A stretch of DNA of 12,134 bases, from assembly GCA_964353255.1 (NCBI GenBank), contig CAYGVJ010000157.1, positions 1 to 12,134 of the forward strand, in the 5' to 3' direction. Each line of letters begins with the position of its first letter. Within the stretch, counting starts at the first letter, position 1. The stretch comes from VFZS01 sp964353255 (GTDB lineage Bacteria; Acidobacteriota; Terriglobia; Bryobacterales; Bryobacteraceae). The translations under genes and the position numbers were made by a program. This document shows, piece after piece, positions 1-8,640 of the stretch. The notes below the pieces were generated by a model that searched no databases, was not told where the DNA came from, and saw nothing but the letters and a program-made list of their open reading frames with translations.

Positions 1-2116
1 CGTACTCCCGCTGCTCCAGGTCGAGCGGGGTACTCAACAGCAGCTCGCTCATGCCCAGCACCCCGTTCATGGGCGTCCGGATCTCATGACTCATGTTGGC
101 CAGGAACCGGCTCTTCAGTTCCGTGGCTCCCCGGGCGGCGGCCACGGCGGCGGCCAGTTCCTCGTTCTTGCGCTGCATCTCCCCGGCATGCTGCTGAAGA
201 TCCTCCTCGATCCGCTTCCGGTGGATGGCGATCGCGTACAGCCCGGCCAATCGCTCGATGAAGGCCAGATCGCGCTGTGTGTAGTCACGCTCCGGGTTCG
301 CCACTGCGATTTGTCCCACCAGGACGTCGGCCACCAGCGCCGGCGCCGCCAGGAAGCGGTGAATGGGCAAGTGACCTGGCGGTGTGCCAGTGGAGCGAGG
401 ATCGGCGGCCGGCTGGTTCGTCAGTATCGACTGCTTGTGGTTGAGGACCCAGCCCCATAAGCCGCGAAATTGCCTGAAGACGATGTCCTTGCCTGGCACC
501 TGGCAGTCTTGCCAGACGTCGCGTGTGAGGGTCGGACAGATATGGTACCCGGTGGTGGGATCGATGTAAGCGACGTATCCCAGGACGCTCCCGGTGACCC
601 TCCTCGCGCAATCCAACACCAGGACGCAAAGTTCGTCGAAAGACGATTTCCCCAGCATGGCCCCGGCCACCCCGGCGAGAGCCTCATTCACCTGGGCTTC
701 CCAGGCCAGCGCCTCCTCGGCCCGCTTGCGCTCGCTGATATCGCGGGCGATACTGTGATAGAACCTGTTGCCGTCTATGTGGATCAACCGCGAGCTGACC
801 TCCAACGGAAAGGCGGTACCATCTTTGCGCCGATGGGTGGTTTCATACACCACTCCGTTCTCTTGTTCGAGCCGTTTCACCAAGCTCTCGACGTTGGCCT
901 GGGCCTCGGGCGTGCGCAGATCTCTCCGGCTGAGTCCGAGCAGTTCCTCGCCTGAGTAGCCGTAGACAGCGACCGCGCGGTCGTTGGCTTCCAGAATGCG
1001 CCCCTCTTCATCGGACAACAGGATGATGTCGTTGGCATACCGCGTCAGGTAGCCATAATGTTCGGCCAGGGCCCGGCGCTCCAGTTCCGACTTGTAGTGC
1101 CTCTGATAGAACCGGGCGCTTTGGTGCCGCCACAGGAAACCTAGCACAGCCGCCGCGGCGAAGATCAGCGAAAACACCAGCAGGAACATCATCCAGACAC
1201 GCTGGCGAATCGGCGCGTAGATCTCGGCTTCATCCACTTTGGCGATCAGCGACCAGGGCGAATCCGGGATGTTGCGCAACGCCGCCAGCACCGGAACGTC
1301 GCGGTAGTCGCGTCCACTGGCGATTCCCTCCTGCCCCAGTGCCGCCATAACGGCTGGGCGCGGGATGTCAGCTATGGGAAGCTTGAGCGCCAGTGCGGTG
1401 CCCTTGCGGTGGCGAAGCTCGTTCAGGAAGAGGACATTGTTGCCTTCGCGGCGAACCAGCAGGGTCTCGGCGGTGCGGCTGGGCATGGGCCAACTCTGTA
1501 TGAGGGGGTAGAGGAAGCGGGTGGGGTCGATCCTCACTAGCAGAAGTCCCACGCAGTGAGGACCTCGGCCGCCCGGAACCAAAAGAGGAGCTAACAAGTC
1601 CAGTTGGATGGTTCCTGCGCGACTTCGGTGGAGATCCGTAAGCAGCGGTTTGTTAGTCCGCAGCACCTGCTTCGCCAGGGGCCTGACCTCCGGGACGACC
1701 TGATCGTCCTCGCGCGTAACCGCCAACCTGACGCTGAGCTGGGTATCCAGCAGCAGCACGTCGTGATAGCTGTAGGCGTCCCGTAGCCCCCTCATCCAGG
1801 CCAGCACATCCCCCTTGACTTGCTCCGGCGCCTGGCCCTTCAGCCATCCATCAACCATGCGGGCCAAGAAGAGATTGCGGCTGACAAAGGTTGCATCGGC
1901 CAGCCGCTCGTTGCGCCAGCTCACAATCTGGCTGAGCTTCAGTTCGGCGACGGCGGAGAGTTCGTCCTGGATGTTCTTGTGAATGAGTTCCTGCTGGTGC
2001 CGGTAGTAGAGGTAGCCCGCGGTTCCAATCCCCCCGATGAGAAGCACGAAGACGAGCAGAACCCAGCGAATGGTGCCTAAGGAGGGACGAGAATCGGCAT
2101 AGCCACCGCGACGCAT
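1..2116 (-). CDS. Membrane-bound sensor histidine kinase (Cache-like/PAS/GAF/HisKA), C-terminus cut by window edge
   Basis: The reading frame is open from ATG at 2116 to base 1 (705 codons) with no stop, so the C-terminus lies outside. Visible order: TM1 about residues 17-37; a periplasmic Cache-like sensor about 40-300, ending in the typical 'SLIAKVDEAEIYAPI' pattern; TM2 about 306-328; a PAS domain about 355-465 (DEEGRILEANDRAV...YGYSGEELLG) closed by 'RDISERKRAEEAL'; a GAF domain about 475-630; a coiled coil about 633-665; then a HisKA dimerisation helix with phospho-acceptor His677 in FLANMSHEIRTPMNG. The HATPase_c domain and any receiver/HPt domains would follow beyond the edge. The 'SHEIRTPMNG' form is typical of hybrid kinases, so a fused receiver is likely but not visible. 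An in-frame TGA lies seven codons upstream of the ATG, which fixes the start; only a weak AAGGGG is seen about 13 nt before it. No partner regulator is adjacent. The domain calls are confident; the ligand is unknown. Confidence 0.9.
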   Translation of the reverse strand, partial: MRRGGYADSRPSLGTIRWVLLVFVLLIGGIGTAGYLYYRHQQELIHKNIQDELSAVAELKLSQIVSWRNERLADATFVSRNLFLARMVDGWLKGQAPEQVKGDVLAWMRGLRDAYSYHDVLLLDTQLSVRLAVTREDDQVVPEVRPLAKQVLRTNKPLLTDLHRSRAGTIQLDLLAPLLVPGGRGPHCVGLLLVRIDPTRFLYPLIQSWPMPSRTAETLLVRREGNNVLFLNELRHRKGTALALKLPIADIPRPAVMAALGQEGIASGRDYRDVPVLAALRNIPDSPWSLIAKVDEAEIYAPIRQRVWMMFLLVFSLIFAAAAVLGFLWRHQSARFYQRHYKSELERRALAEHYGYLTRYANDIILLSDEEGRILEANDRAVAVYGYSGEELLGLSRRDLRTPEAQANVESLVKRLEQENGVVYETTHRRKDGTAFPLEVSSRLIHIDGNRFYHSIARDISERKRAEEALAWEAQVNEALAGVAGAMLGKSSFDELCVLVLDCARRVTGSVLGYVAYIDPTTGYHICPTLTRDVWQDCQVPGKDIVFRQFRGLWGWVLNHKQSILTNQPAADPRSTGTPPGHLPIHRFLAAPALVADVLVGQIAVANPERDYTQRDLAFIERLAGLYAIAIHRKRIEEDLQQHAGEMQRKNEELAAAVAAARGATELKSRFLANMSHEIRTPMNGVLGMSELLLSTPLDLEQREY

Positions 2117-2281
2117 CTTGGCGGGTTGCCCCTTTCATTGTCATCGGCAGAGAGGGTTCAATTCTTTACCCAGGATTTGACCGCGAGAAGCATACCGCGT
2201 CCGGCGCCTGGTCGGCGCAACTCGGGGTCGAACCGCCCAAGGTTCCCTCCGCCACCGGTTCAATGGGTCGGTCTGCAGCCT

Positions 2282-2564
2282 TCAGGCCGCCGGAACCAGC
2301 GCGACCGGCGCCCCATGGCACGGTTTCTCAAACACCTGCCGCTGAACCGCTCTGCCAACACCCGGTTTCTCTGCCGCCAGCAGCAGCCCGTAGCGGGCGT
2401 GCTTGATCAAACTTCTCCTGCTGGCCGTAGACCGGGATCTCGGTCGAGTCCATGTCCAGCACGACCCCCTGTGGTGAATCGACGGCTTCTACCCGGCCCA
2501 CGAGTTCGCGGTTGATCCCATTGCAAAGCTGCTCGCGGGACAGGACCCTAGGATTCGAGGGCAC
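2282..2564 (-). pseudogene. Decayed IS1380-type transposase remnant with internal deletion
   Basis: On the minus strand, the frame ending at 2328 contains RELVGRVEAVDSPQGVVLDM followed by DSTEIPVYGQQE. I recognise this as the segment around the first catalytic Asp (LDMDST..PVYGxQE) of IS1380-family DDE transposases, which are about 430-500 residues long. In the intact family this is followed by a 'YNGHF..CYHPL' block and a long catalytic core. Here the frame instead runs into 'EKF'. A second minus frame then reads LIKHARYGLLLAAE and ends at TGA 2282-2284, resembling the family's C-terminal 'REKLIK...RHARYV.FQLAEVAV' segment. The simplest reading is an internal deletion joining the N-terminal third to the C-terminus near 2400-2415, plus a frameshift. 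A stop (TAG in the ALES* frame) just upstream suggests further decay. No terminal inverted repeats were identified. The family match is from memory of the consensus. Confidence 0.65.
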
Positions 2565-2742
2565 GAGTCTTGGTCAGAGGCCGCCAAAGAATTCTGGGAA
2601 GGACAAAACCGCGCTTTGCGCAGGCTTCGTCCCCATCCCAGTATGGGGAGCCGTCCGCAGCGTCAAGGGTCTGCGATGAACGGTCCGAACGGGAGGTTCG
2701 GAAACGCGTACGTGCCGGTCGGCGCTGCCAAGCGGGCAGGGG

Positions 2743-2870
2743 CCTTGCCCTCCCCAGTTCTGCGTCGGCCCCAAGGTGGCACAGGCATTCTTGCCTGTGT
2801 GTTCCGTTCCCCCCAACAGGCCGGGAGGCCTATTCCACCTGTCCGGGGCTCAAACTGGGGGAGGGCAGGG
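2743..2870. repeat. 128-nt branched palindrome (three-way-junction fold)
   Basis: Base pairing read directly: the outer arm 2743-2759 (TTGCCCTCCCCAGTT core) pairs with 2853-2870 with one bulged G. A second arm, GCCCC (2768-2772) and AGGTGG (2774-2779), pairs with CCACCT (2835-2840) and GGGGC (2845-2849). Inside it are two closed hairpins: CACAGGCA/TGCCTGTG (2780-2799, 8 bp, loop TTCT; its outermost pair competes with none of the arm) and AGGCC/GGCCT (2818-2831, loop GGGA). The inner CACAGGCA-TTCT-TGCCTGTG hairpin resembles dispersed palindromes I associate with acidobacterial genomes. It lies 12 bp upstream of the pilin promoter. It could be a REP/MITE-like element or a structured transcript; no transposase or poly-T tail accompanies it. 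Confidence 0.6.
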
Positions 2871-2882
2871 GCAAGAAAACCC

Positions 2883-2912
2883 TTGTATATCATGATTCTG
2901 GTGTCATATAAT
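2883..2912 (+). promoter_or_regulatory. Sigma70-type promoter for the pilin gene
   Basis: TTGTAT (2883-2888) and a consensus TATAAT (2907-2912) are separated by 18 bp. The predicted transcription start is near 2919, leaving a leader of about 26 nt before the GTG at 2945. This is an AT-rich island in a GC-rich region, which makes the match stand out. Confidence 0.6.
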
Positions 2913-2944
2913 GGCATCGACAGGGCCTTGGGGGGCCTGAAGGC

Positions 2945-3130
2945 GTGGCATCAGTGCTTGCTAAGCTCGCGGCGGACGAGGTGGCGCAGGACCCCATCGA
3001 GTATGTCCTGTTGCTGGCCTTTGTCGTCATGTGCAGCGCCGCGCTCTTCATTACCAACGGCGGCGCCATTGCCACGATCTGGCAGACCACGAACGACAGC
3101 CTCTCAGCCGCTCACAGCATGGCCAGCTAG
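2945..3130 (+). CDS. Solitary Flp/Fap-type pilin-like protein
   Basis: This 61-residue protein starts at GTG 2945. It has the type IVb (Flp) pilin layout: a short charged N-terminus (about residues 1-15, ...KLAADEVAQ), then the signature D-x-I-E-Y (QDPIEYVLLL) leading into a hydrophobic helix (about 19-40), and a short polar tail. Flp pilins are cut by a prepilin peptidase so that Glu is +5 and Tyr +6 of the mature chain. Applied here, cleavage falls between Ala14 and Gln15, so the usual Gly(-1) is Ala and +3 is Pro where Leu is common. The C-terminal tail is short but within the family range. The start is supported by the promoter upstream and a TGAAGG stretch just before the GTG. No tad/cpa assembly genes, prepilin peptidase or other pilins are in the window, so it is either an orphan or served by a locus elsewhere. 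Confidence 0.7.
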   Translation: MASVLAKLAADEVAQDPIEYVLLLAFVVMCSAALFITNGGAIATIWQTTNDSLSAAHSMAS

Positions 3131-3132
3131 GT

Positions 3133-3198
3133 TCACCGGTCGCTCCGGCGGCTGAGTCCCAGCGCGCGTATCCGCTTGTGCAGGGTGGTGCGCTCCAA
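3133..3198 (-). pseudogene. 3'-end remnant of an ntrX/ntrC-like regulator gene
   Basis: The minus strand reads LERTTLHKRIRALGLSRRSDR and then TGA (3133-3135). This matches the C-terminal DNA-binding helix of the intact regulator in this window (LERTNLHKRIRTLGLKRGAP). Bases 3148-3198 and 4022-4072 agree at 40 of 51 positions by my count, with most changes silent or conservative. Upstream of 3198 the similarity stops abruptly, so only about the last 22 codons remain. It lies on the far side of vapBC from the intact gene and in the same orientation. The silent pattern points to the end of a diverged homologue, not a recent duplicate of the neighbour. Confidence 0.7.
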
Positions 3199-3223
3199 GC
3201 GGGGAGTCGTGTCGCCCTGGGGC

Positions 3224-3249
3224 GGGTGACGCCAAAGGCGCGGACACCC
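3224..3249 (-). terminator. Hairpin downstream of vapC, possible terminator
   Basis: GGGTG (3224-3228) pairs with CACCC (3245-3249) and CGCC (3230-3233) with GGCG (3237-3240) around an AAA loop, 16 bp after the vapC stop. No T-tract follows on the minus strand, so an intrinsic terminator is uncertain. Confidence 0.3.
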
Positions 3250-3264
3250 GATGCCCAGAGCATC

Positions 3265-3699
3265 TCAGGATTCCGGCGGGTCTTCTAGAAGCACTACCTG
3301 GAAGCCGGCCTGCTGGAAGTGGTGATCGGTGGTTAGGGCGTGCGTGAGGCCGCGCTGCTCCATGATGACGAACGAGCAGCAGTCGGTCAGGCTCCAATGT
3401 TTGTCGTGCCGGGCCTCGTAGAGTCGCGCGGCAGCATCCAGGAGGTCGGCATCGGGCGCGACCACCTCAAGCTGCGGGTCCCGGTGACATCGCCTGTAGC
3501 CTTCGGCTGCCAGGCCCCGAGTGGCGGGTTCCGAGAGTGCGTTCAACCATTCCCAGAGAACGAGCTCGGTCGTCAACAGGGCCGCCCTGGTCTGGACGAG
3601 GTGCCGGCTCCACGCCAACGCCAGGGGATGGTGTCGATCACGAGGGCTGGAGAGCGCAATCCAGAAGCAAGTGTCGGCGAAGTAGGCCGCCACGCTCAC
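3265..3699 (-). CDS. vapC: PIN-domain toxin (VapC family)
   Basis: The 144-residue protein is a single PIN domain, a Mg-dependent ribonuclease fold typical of VapC toxins that cleave tRNA or rRNA. Four acidic positions expected in the active site are present: Asp9 (YFADTCFWI), Glu50 (TTELVLWEWLNAL), Asp106 (SLTDCCSFVIM) and Asp125 (ALTTDHHFQQAGF). The last two motifs closely match the family's 'S.TD..SF' and 'ALT.D.HF.QAGF' blocks. Length is normal for the family. The chosen start is GTG at 3699, which overlaps the antitoxin stop as GTGA and is preceded by an AAGGA ribosome site. The longer open frame to 3795 runs through the antitoxin gene and is rejected. The toxin is translationally coupled to the antitoxin, as expected for a type II module. 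It appears intact. Confidence 0.9.
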   Translation of the reverse strand: MSVAAYFADTCFWIALSSPRDRHHPLALAWSRHLVQTRAALLTTELVLWEWLNALSEPATRGLAAEGYRRCHRDPQLEVVAPDADLLDAAARLYEARHDKHWSLTDCCSFVIMEQRGLTHALTTDHHFQQAGFQVVLLEDPPES

Positions 3700-3932
3700 G
3701 CATCCTTCTTCGGCAGGCCGTAAAGGTAGTGGTCGTGCTGATGGGACAGGTCGGTGGGCAGTTCGCGGCCGTTCAGCGGGTTCTCGGCCAGCCATGCCAG
3801 CACGGACTCGGCCGGCGGGCGCGCCTTAGAGAGCGGCTCGATTCGCACGATCAGCGCTTGATCCCGCGGCAGATCCACCGGCTCGTCGGGAACGATGACT
3901 TTGCCATCGAAATGTGCGTTGATAGCGATCAT
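3696..3932 (-). CDS. vapB: VapB-like antitoxin (AF2212/DUF104-like)
   Basis: This 78-residue protein starts at ATG 3932 with a good GAGGGG ribosome site about 7 nt upstream. Its N-terminus, AHFDGKVIVPDEPVDLPRDQ (residues 6-25), is the short beta-rich 'DGKVIVPDEPVDLP' pattern seen in small antitoxins paired with PIN toxins. The C-terminal half (AESVLAWLAENPLNGRELPTD, then a charged tail YGLPKKDA) would be the toxin-binding part. It is the first gene of a two-gene module and overlaps vapC by 4 bp. The module begins 77 bp after the ntrX stop in the same direction, so it could be read from the ntrYX transcript or from its own promoter. A weak extended -10-like TGGCATACT is seen upstream near 3970, without a clear -35. 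No AbrB or RHH signature was certain. Confidence 0.8.
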   Translation of the reverse strand: MIAINAHFDGKVIVPDEPVDLPRDQALIVRIEPLSKARPPAESVLAWLAENPLNGRELPTDLSHQHDHYLYGLPKKDA

Positions 3933-4009
3933 TGCAGTCCCCTCGCGTCGGTTCACCTTCTCCAGTATGCCAAGATGGGAGCCGTCCAGTCCAGGTGGCG
4001 GTGGGCACA

Positions 4010-5330
<1,321 letters not shown>

Positions 5331-5353
<23 letters not shown>

Positions 5354-6737
5354 GGCCCGTGGGGGCGCCCAACGTCACGCGGAAGCCCGCGCCGCCGAGC
5401 CGGCCCTTCACCAGCAAGATATCACCCCGGGTGAGCAGCGCGTTCTTCCGGGCGATCGACAGGCCCAGGCCCATGCCGCCCTTCTTGAAGGAAATGGTGG
5501 GTTCGAACAGGGTCTGGCGCGCCTCCTCGCTCAGGCCCGGCCCCGAGTCGTGGACCTCCACGTAGGCCTCTCTGTCCTGCTGGCCGGTCAGCACCAGCAC
5601 GCTCCCGCCGGCGCCGGCAGCCTCGGCGGCGTTCTCCAGCAGGTTGGTCAGAATCCCCTTCAGCAGGTCTTCATCGGCCAGCGCCTCGATGCGCGCCGTG
5701 GCCGGCCGGGTCTCGTAGGTGACGCTGGGGTGGCCGGCCTTCAGCAGCGAGATCCTTTCCTCGACCGCGGCGTTCAGCTCGACGACTACCGGCCGCACCG
5801 GCGGCTCGGCGGCGAACTCGGAGAAAGCCCGCACCCGGCGTTCGAGGCTCTCGACTTCGTCGATGACGATGCGCGCCGCCTGCTCCAGGAAGCCGCGCTC
5901 GCCGGGCTGCCGCGCCAGCAGCTCTTCCATGGTGAGGCGGATCGGGGTGAGCGAGTTCTTCAGCTCGTGCGCCATCTTCCGGGCCAGCGCCTGCCAGCTT
6001 GCAAGCTGAGTGAGGTAGACCAGCCGCTCGCGGCTCTGCTCGAGCTGCTCGGCGGTGTCGTTGAAGGCCTGAACGGCGCGGCCCACTTCGTCGCGGCCAC
6101 GCGCCGGCAGGCGAGTGCCGAGATCGCCCGAGGCCAGTCGCGCCAGCCCCGCCGTCAGCTCCTGGATGGGCCGGCTGATCCGGTGGGCCACGGCCACCAG
6201 GGCCGCCAGGGAGATCAACCACACCGCCGTCGCCAGCAGCACGAAGGTGTAGACGAAACCGCGGCGCAGGTCGCGGCTGCGGGACTTCTCCACCGACTGG
6301 CGCGCCTGCCGGAACTGCTCGGCCAGGCGGGTCATGCGGACCGACCCCAAATCCGTCGAATACGCCCAGACGCCGTTGGGCTGCCGCAACAGGTACTCCA
6401 GCCGGTCGCCCTCCTCGCCGGCAAGCTGGAACCGCTCGGCTTCACGGCTGTCCCAGAAGTCTCGGAGATGCGACGGCCAGGCGCTGCGCTCGGCAGTCGC
6501 GTAGCGCTGGGGAGTGAGCCGTCCGGCCTCCGCTTCCGCTTTCAGCGCCTCCCGGCTGCGCTGGTACAGCTCGCGGCCGGTGGTTTCGAGCGCCTTCGAC
6601 AGGGCATCAAGCTGGTCTGTGGGCGAGTAGCTGAGGGAGTGCTCCAGCAGCGAGGCCGCAATCCACACCGTCGCCGCCACCGGCGCCAGCGTGGCGGCCA
6701 GGAACACCAGGATGAGTCTGTTGCGAAGCCGGTTCAC
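5331..6737 (-). CDS. ntrY: NtrY-like sensor histidine kinase
   Basis: 468 residues from GTG 6737. TM1 is about 8-30, a small periplasmic region about 31-158, TM2 about 161-184 and HAMP about 185-237 (ISRPIQELTAGLARLASGDL). HisKA has His257 in MAHELKNSLTPI, the form seen in NtrY/NtrB-type kinases. HATPase_c has the N-box around Asn365/Asn369 (TNLLENAAEA), the G1 box DSGPG (397-401) and the G2 box GGMGLGLSI (420-428). No PAS domain is evident between HAMP and HisKA, although NtrY proteins often carry one, so this is a shortened form. The start was chosen because GTG overlaps the upstream stop as GTGA and gives a normal N-terminal membrane anchor. The open frame to 6980 only adds a low-complexity Gly/Ala stretch lying antiparallel in phase to the upstream gene. 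Its partner NtrX overlaps its end. Confidence 0.88.
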
Positions 6738-7330
6738 CGGGTGCGTCCAAGAGGTTTCTTCAGTTCCACCAGGCGCAGAGGACCCGCCTGCGCCACCCAT
6801 CGCTCCTGCTGGCTCCGTGTCTGGCGGCTGAACAGCTCGATCAGCCGGGCCAGGCTGACCGCGCTCTCCGCCTCGGCCCCCGACTCCTGCTTGGGGTCCT
6901 CCACGCGCGCCTCCAGCTTGACCCAGAACGGCTTCTGCTCCGCCAGATCGGAGACCGGCAGTGCGAGCGCATCGACGCACCAGTCTTGGGCCGCCTCCGC
7001 GGAAAGCCGCGATGCCGGCGCGCCCGGGCGCCCTAGGCGCATTACGGCGTACTTCTCCTCCCAGAGGTCATAGCTGATTACGAAACGCGCCACGTCGCGC
7101 AGCCAGACGCTGGTTAAGCCGTCCGTCGAGAGACTGAGCTGGAAGGCGAAGACCACCGGCGCGCCATCGTGAAGGCGCTCGAGGACCTTTCCGGTGAGAA
7201 ACCGCAACTGCGGCGCCGAGACCCGGAGATGGCCGTTGGTCCATCGGGCCGCCAGAGACTGGCCCGGCAGGGGCAGGTAAGCGACCAGACCCGCCAGCAG
7301 GCACCTGCGAGCGATCTGAGCGCGGTTCAT
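6734..7330 (-). CDS. DUF4390-like exported protein
   Basis: A 198-residue protein with a probable Sec signal peptide (MNRAQIARRCLLAGLVAYLP..., about 1-27, cleavage near SLA-A). The mature part shows the pattern of the DUF4390 family: a beta-rich start (RWTNGHLRVSAPQL), 'VVFAFQLSLSTDG', 'RFVISYDLWEEKYAV', and a late 'PFWVKLEARVE' strand. DUF4390 proteins have been seen next to NtrY-type kinases in other bacteria, so a periplasmic accessory or sensing role for NtrY is plausible but not shown. The ATG overlaps the preceding stop (TGATG) and its own stop overlaps the ntrY start (GTGA), so it is an integral operon member. The family assignment is by pattern only and could be wrong; export is better supported. 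Confidence 0.65.
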   Translation of the reverse strand: MNRAQIARRCLLAGLVAYLPLPGQSLAARWTNGHLRVSAPQLRFLTGKVLERLHDGAPVVFAFQLSLSTDGLTSVWLRDVARFVISYDLWEEKYAVMRLGRPGAPASRLSAEAAQDWCVDALALPVSDLAEQKPFWVKLEARVEDPKQESGAEAESAVSLARLIELFSRQTRSQQERWVAQAGPLRLVELKKPLGRTR

Positions 7331-8571
7331 CAGAATGTCAGCCCTGCCATGAGGACCGGCTCCGCCCGCCCGTCCTTGATCGGGAAGGCGATACAGACGG
7401 TGAAGTGGTGGTAGACGAGGCCGGCTCCCAGCGAGTGCTTCGCGGCAGCCTGCTGGCCGGGGTTCCAGACCGCGCCCGTGTCGTAGAAGGCCCTGAAGAT
7501 CCGGTAGCGGTACTCCAGCTCATTGTGGACCGTGCGATTGCCGCCCAGCGGCGCCACGTCGAACTTGTTCCAGCCCCGCAGCGTGGTGCTGTTGCCCAGC
7601 GAGAAGCGCTCGAACAGCGGCGCGCGGCCTGTAAGAACGCCCGCGGTGACGTGGTCTTCCAGGCGATTGCGCCCGCGCGCCAGCCGGTAGCGCAGGTCCC
7701 AGACGTTGCGCGCGTAGGTGAAGTCGCTCGAGAGGGTCCGGGTGGCCGCGCGCAGGCTGTAACCTGCCTCCAACCGGTGCCTGTTGGCGGCCGAATCCTC
7801 CAACTGCCGATCATAGCGCAGAGTTGTAATGACGGCATTGGCGGCCTCGGTGCGCGCGGCCGGAAACTGGGTCTGGAAACGCTGGAAACTCGTGCCCACG
7901 GTGAACTGCAAGCCTCGGGCGGGCAGCAGGGTGAAGGTGGGCTCGAAGTTCTGCCGGGTGCGGTAGATGCCGGGCGCCTCCGGCGAGCGGCCGAGTTCCC
8001 GCAGCGTGGTGGGGTTCCACTTGTTGTGATAGCTCTCGAACTGGAAGCCTAGGCGGGCGCGGTCAGTGCCTAGCTGGAGCCGCTGGTAGCCCGCGCGGAT
8101 GCCGGCGTAGCGCTCCAGCAGGTCGTCGGCGTTGCTGAGGATGCCGAAACTGAAGCGGTTGTTGCCGCGGCCGGGGAAGGTGGCTTCGACGGCGCCGCTC
8201 CAGCCCTGCCGGGAGTGATAGAGCAGATTGTCGGCGGCGATGTTGGTATCGAATGTGTGCCGCGCTACTACGACGGTTACTTTGACGTGCTCCGGCGTGT
8301 CGCCGCGGCGCACCTTGGGGAAGATTCTGCGGCCGGGAAACTCGCTCCGCAGGCGCTTGATGAGCGAATCGAGTTTCCCCTGGTCGTACTTCTCGCCGAC
8401 TATCTTCTGCAAATCTTCGCGCAACGGCTTGCTGATCGTGGATTCCTGTATGCCGCTGACCTCGACCGCCTCTACGGTGTAACGAGAGTTGACGTTTGTC
8501 AGTTGCTGCCGCTCGGCGCCGGCGGCGAGCAGGCCGGGCAGCAGGAGCGTCAGAAACCACCTGTATTTCAT
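7330..8571 (-). CDS. Omp85/BamA-like outer-membrane protein (single POTRA)
   Basis: 413 residues from ATG 8571: signal peptide MKYRWFLTLLLPGLLAAGA (cleavage near residue 19), one POTRA-like region about 31-103 (YTVEAVEVSG...), then a beta-barrel about 115-413 with alternating strands. The conserved Omp85 loop motif appears as LRGW (331-334), followed by 'NELEYRYRIFRAFYDTGAVW'. The chain ends in Phe (AGLTF), the usual outer-membrane beta-signal. BamA normally has five POTRA domains and about 800 residues, so this is a minimal Omp85/surface-antigen type, perhaps a TamA- or two-partner-secretion-like relative or a lipoprotein/enzyme transporter; I cannot say which. The start was chosen at the signal peptide. 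The frame extends to 8784, but the extra 71 residues resemble no known leader and overlap the divergent gene. No Shine-Dalgarno is seen. It heads the operon with DUF4390-ntrY-ntrX. Confidence 0.82.
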   Translation of the reverse strand: MKYRWFLTLLLPGLLAAGAERQQLTNVNSRYTVEAVEVSGIQESTISKPLREDLQKIVGEKYDQGKLDSLIKRLRSEFPGRRIFPKVRRGDTPEHVKVTVVVARHTFDTNIAADNLLYHSRQGWSGAVEATFPGRGNNRFSFGILSNADDLLERYAGIRAGYQRLQLGTDRARLGFQFESYHNKWNPTTLRELGRSPEAPGIYRTRQNFEPTFTLLPARGLQFTVGTSFQRFQTQFPAARTEAANAVITTLRYDRQLEDSAANRHRLEAGYSLRAATRTLSSDFTYARNVWDLRYRLARGRNRLEDHVTAGVLTGRAPLFERFSLGNSTTLRGWNKFDVAPLGGNRTVHNELEYRYRIFRAFYDTGAVWNPGQQAAAKHSLGAGLVYHHFTVCIAFPIKDGRAEPVLMAGLTF

Positions 8572-8583
8572 GCCGGCTGTGGG

Positions 8584-8599
8584 AGCAATTTGTGGGCCA
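8584..8599 (-). promoter_or_regulatory. Candidate sigma54 (-24/-12) promoter of the omp-DUF4390-ntrYX operon
   Basis: The minus strand reads TGGCCCACAAATTGCT. This fits the sigma54 consensus TGGCAC-R-N4-TTGCW at all but one position, with GG and GC exactly 10 bp apart. It precedes an operon that itself encodes a sigma54 activator, so autoregulation is plausible. Caveat: the predicted start (~8573) would be only 2 nt before the ATG, implying a nearly leaderless mRNA. The gene does lack a visible ribosome site. Confidence 0.45.
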
Positions 8600-8640
8600 G
8601 GGACTATCTCTTGTGTTTTCAGTGGATTGCGCTGGGCGGA

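Larger units (their letters stand above)
2117..2944. other. Gene-poor stretch with remnants, palindromes and a promoter
   Basis: No intact gene is supported between the kinase start and the pilin start. It holds the upstream region of the kinase (2117-2281, no convincing promoter seen), a decayed transposase (2282-2564), about 180 bp where I recognise nothing (2565-2742, with only small hairpins such as CCCCAT/ATGGGG at 2631-2648 and CCGAAC/GTTCGG at 2685-2701), a large branched palindrome (2743-2870) and the pilin promoter (2883-2912). Open frames here on both strands have no recognisable domains. Confidence 0.7.

Noticed and set aside
2698..2708. 11-mer TCGGAAACGCG shared with 12092-12102
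   Set aside because: In 12 kb of GC-rich sequence an 11-bp match is expected by chance several times, and the flanks do not align convincingly.
2570..2911. Plus-strand open frames of 113-179 codons across the palindrome
   Set aside because: They translate palindromic repeat sequence, have no domains and no ribosome site; such frames are common artefacts of these repeats.
6738..6980. 81-residue N-terminal extension of ntrY
   Set aside because: It is low-complexity Gly/Ala sequence opposite in register to the DUF4390 gene. The GTG at 6737 gives a normal membrane anchor and a coupled GTGA overlap.
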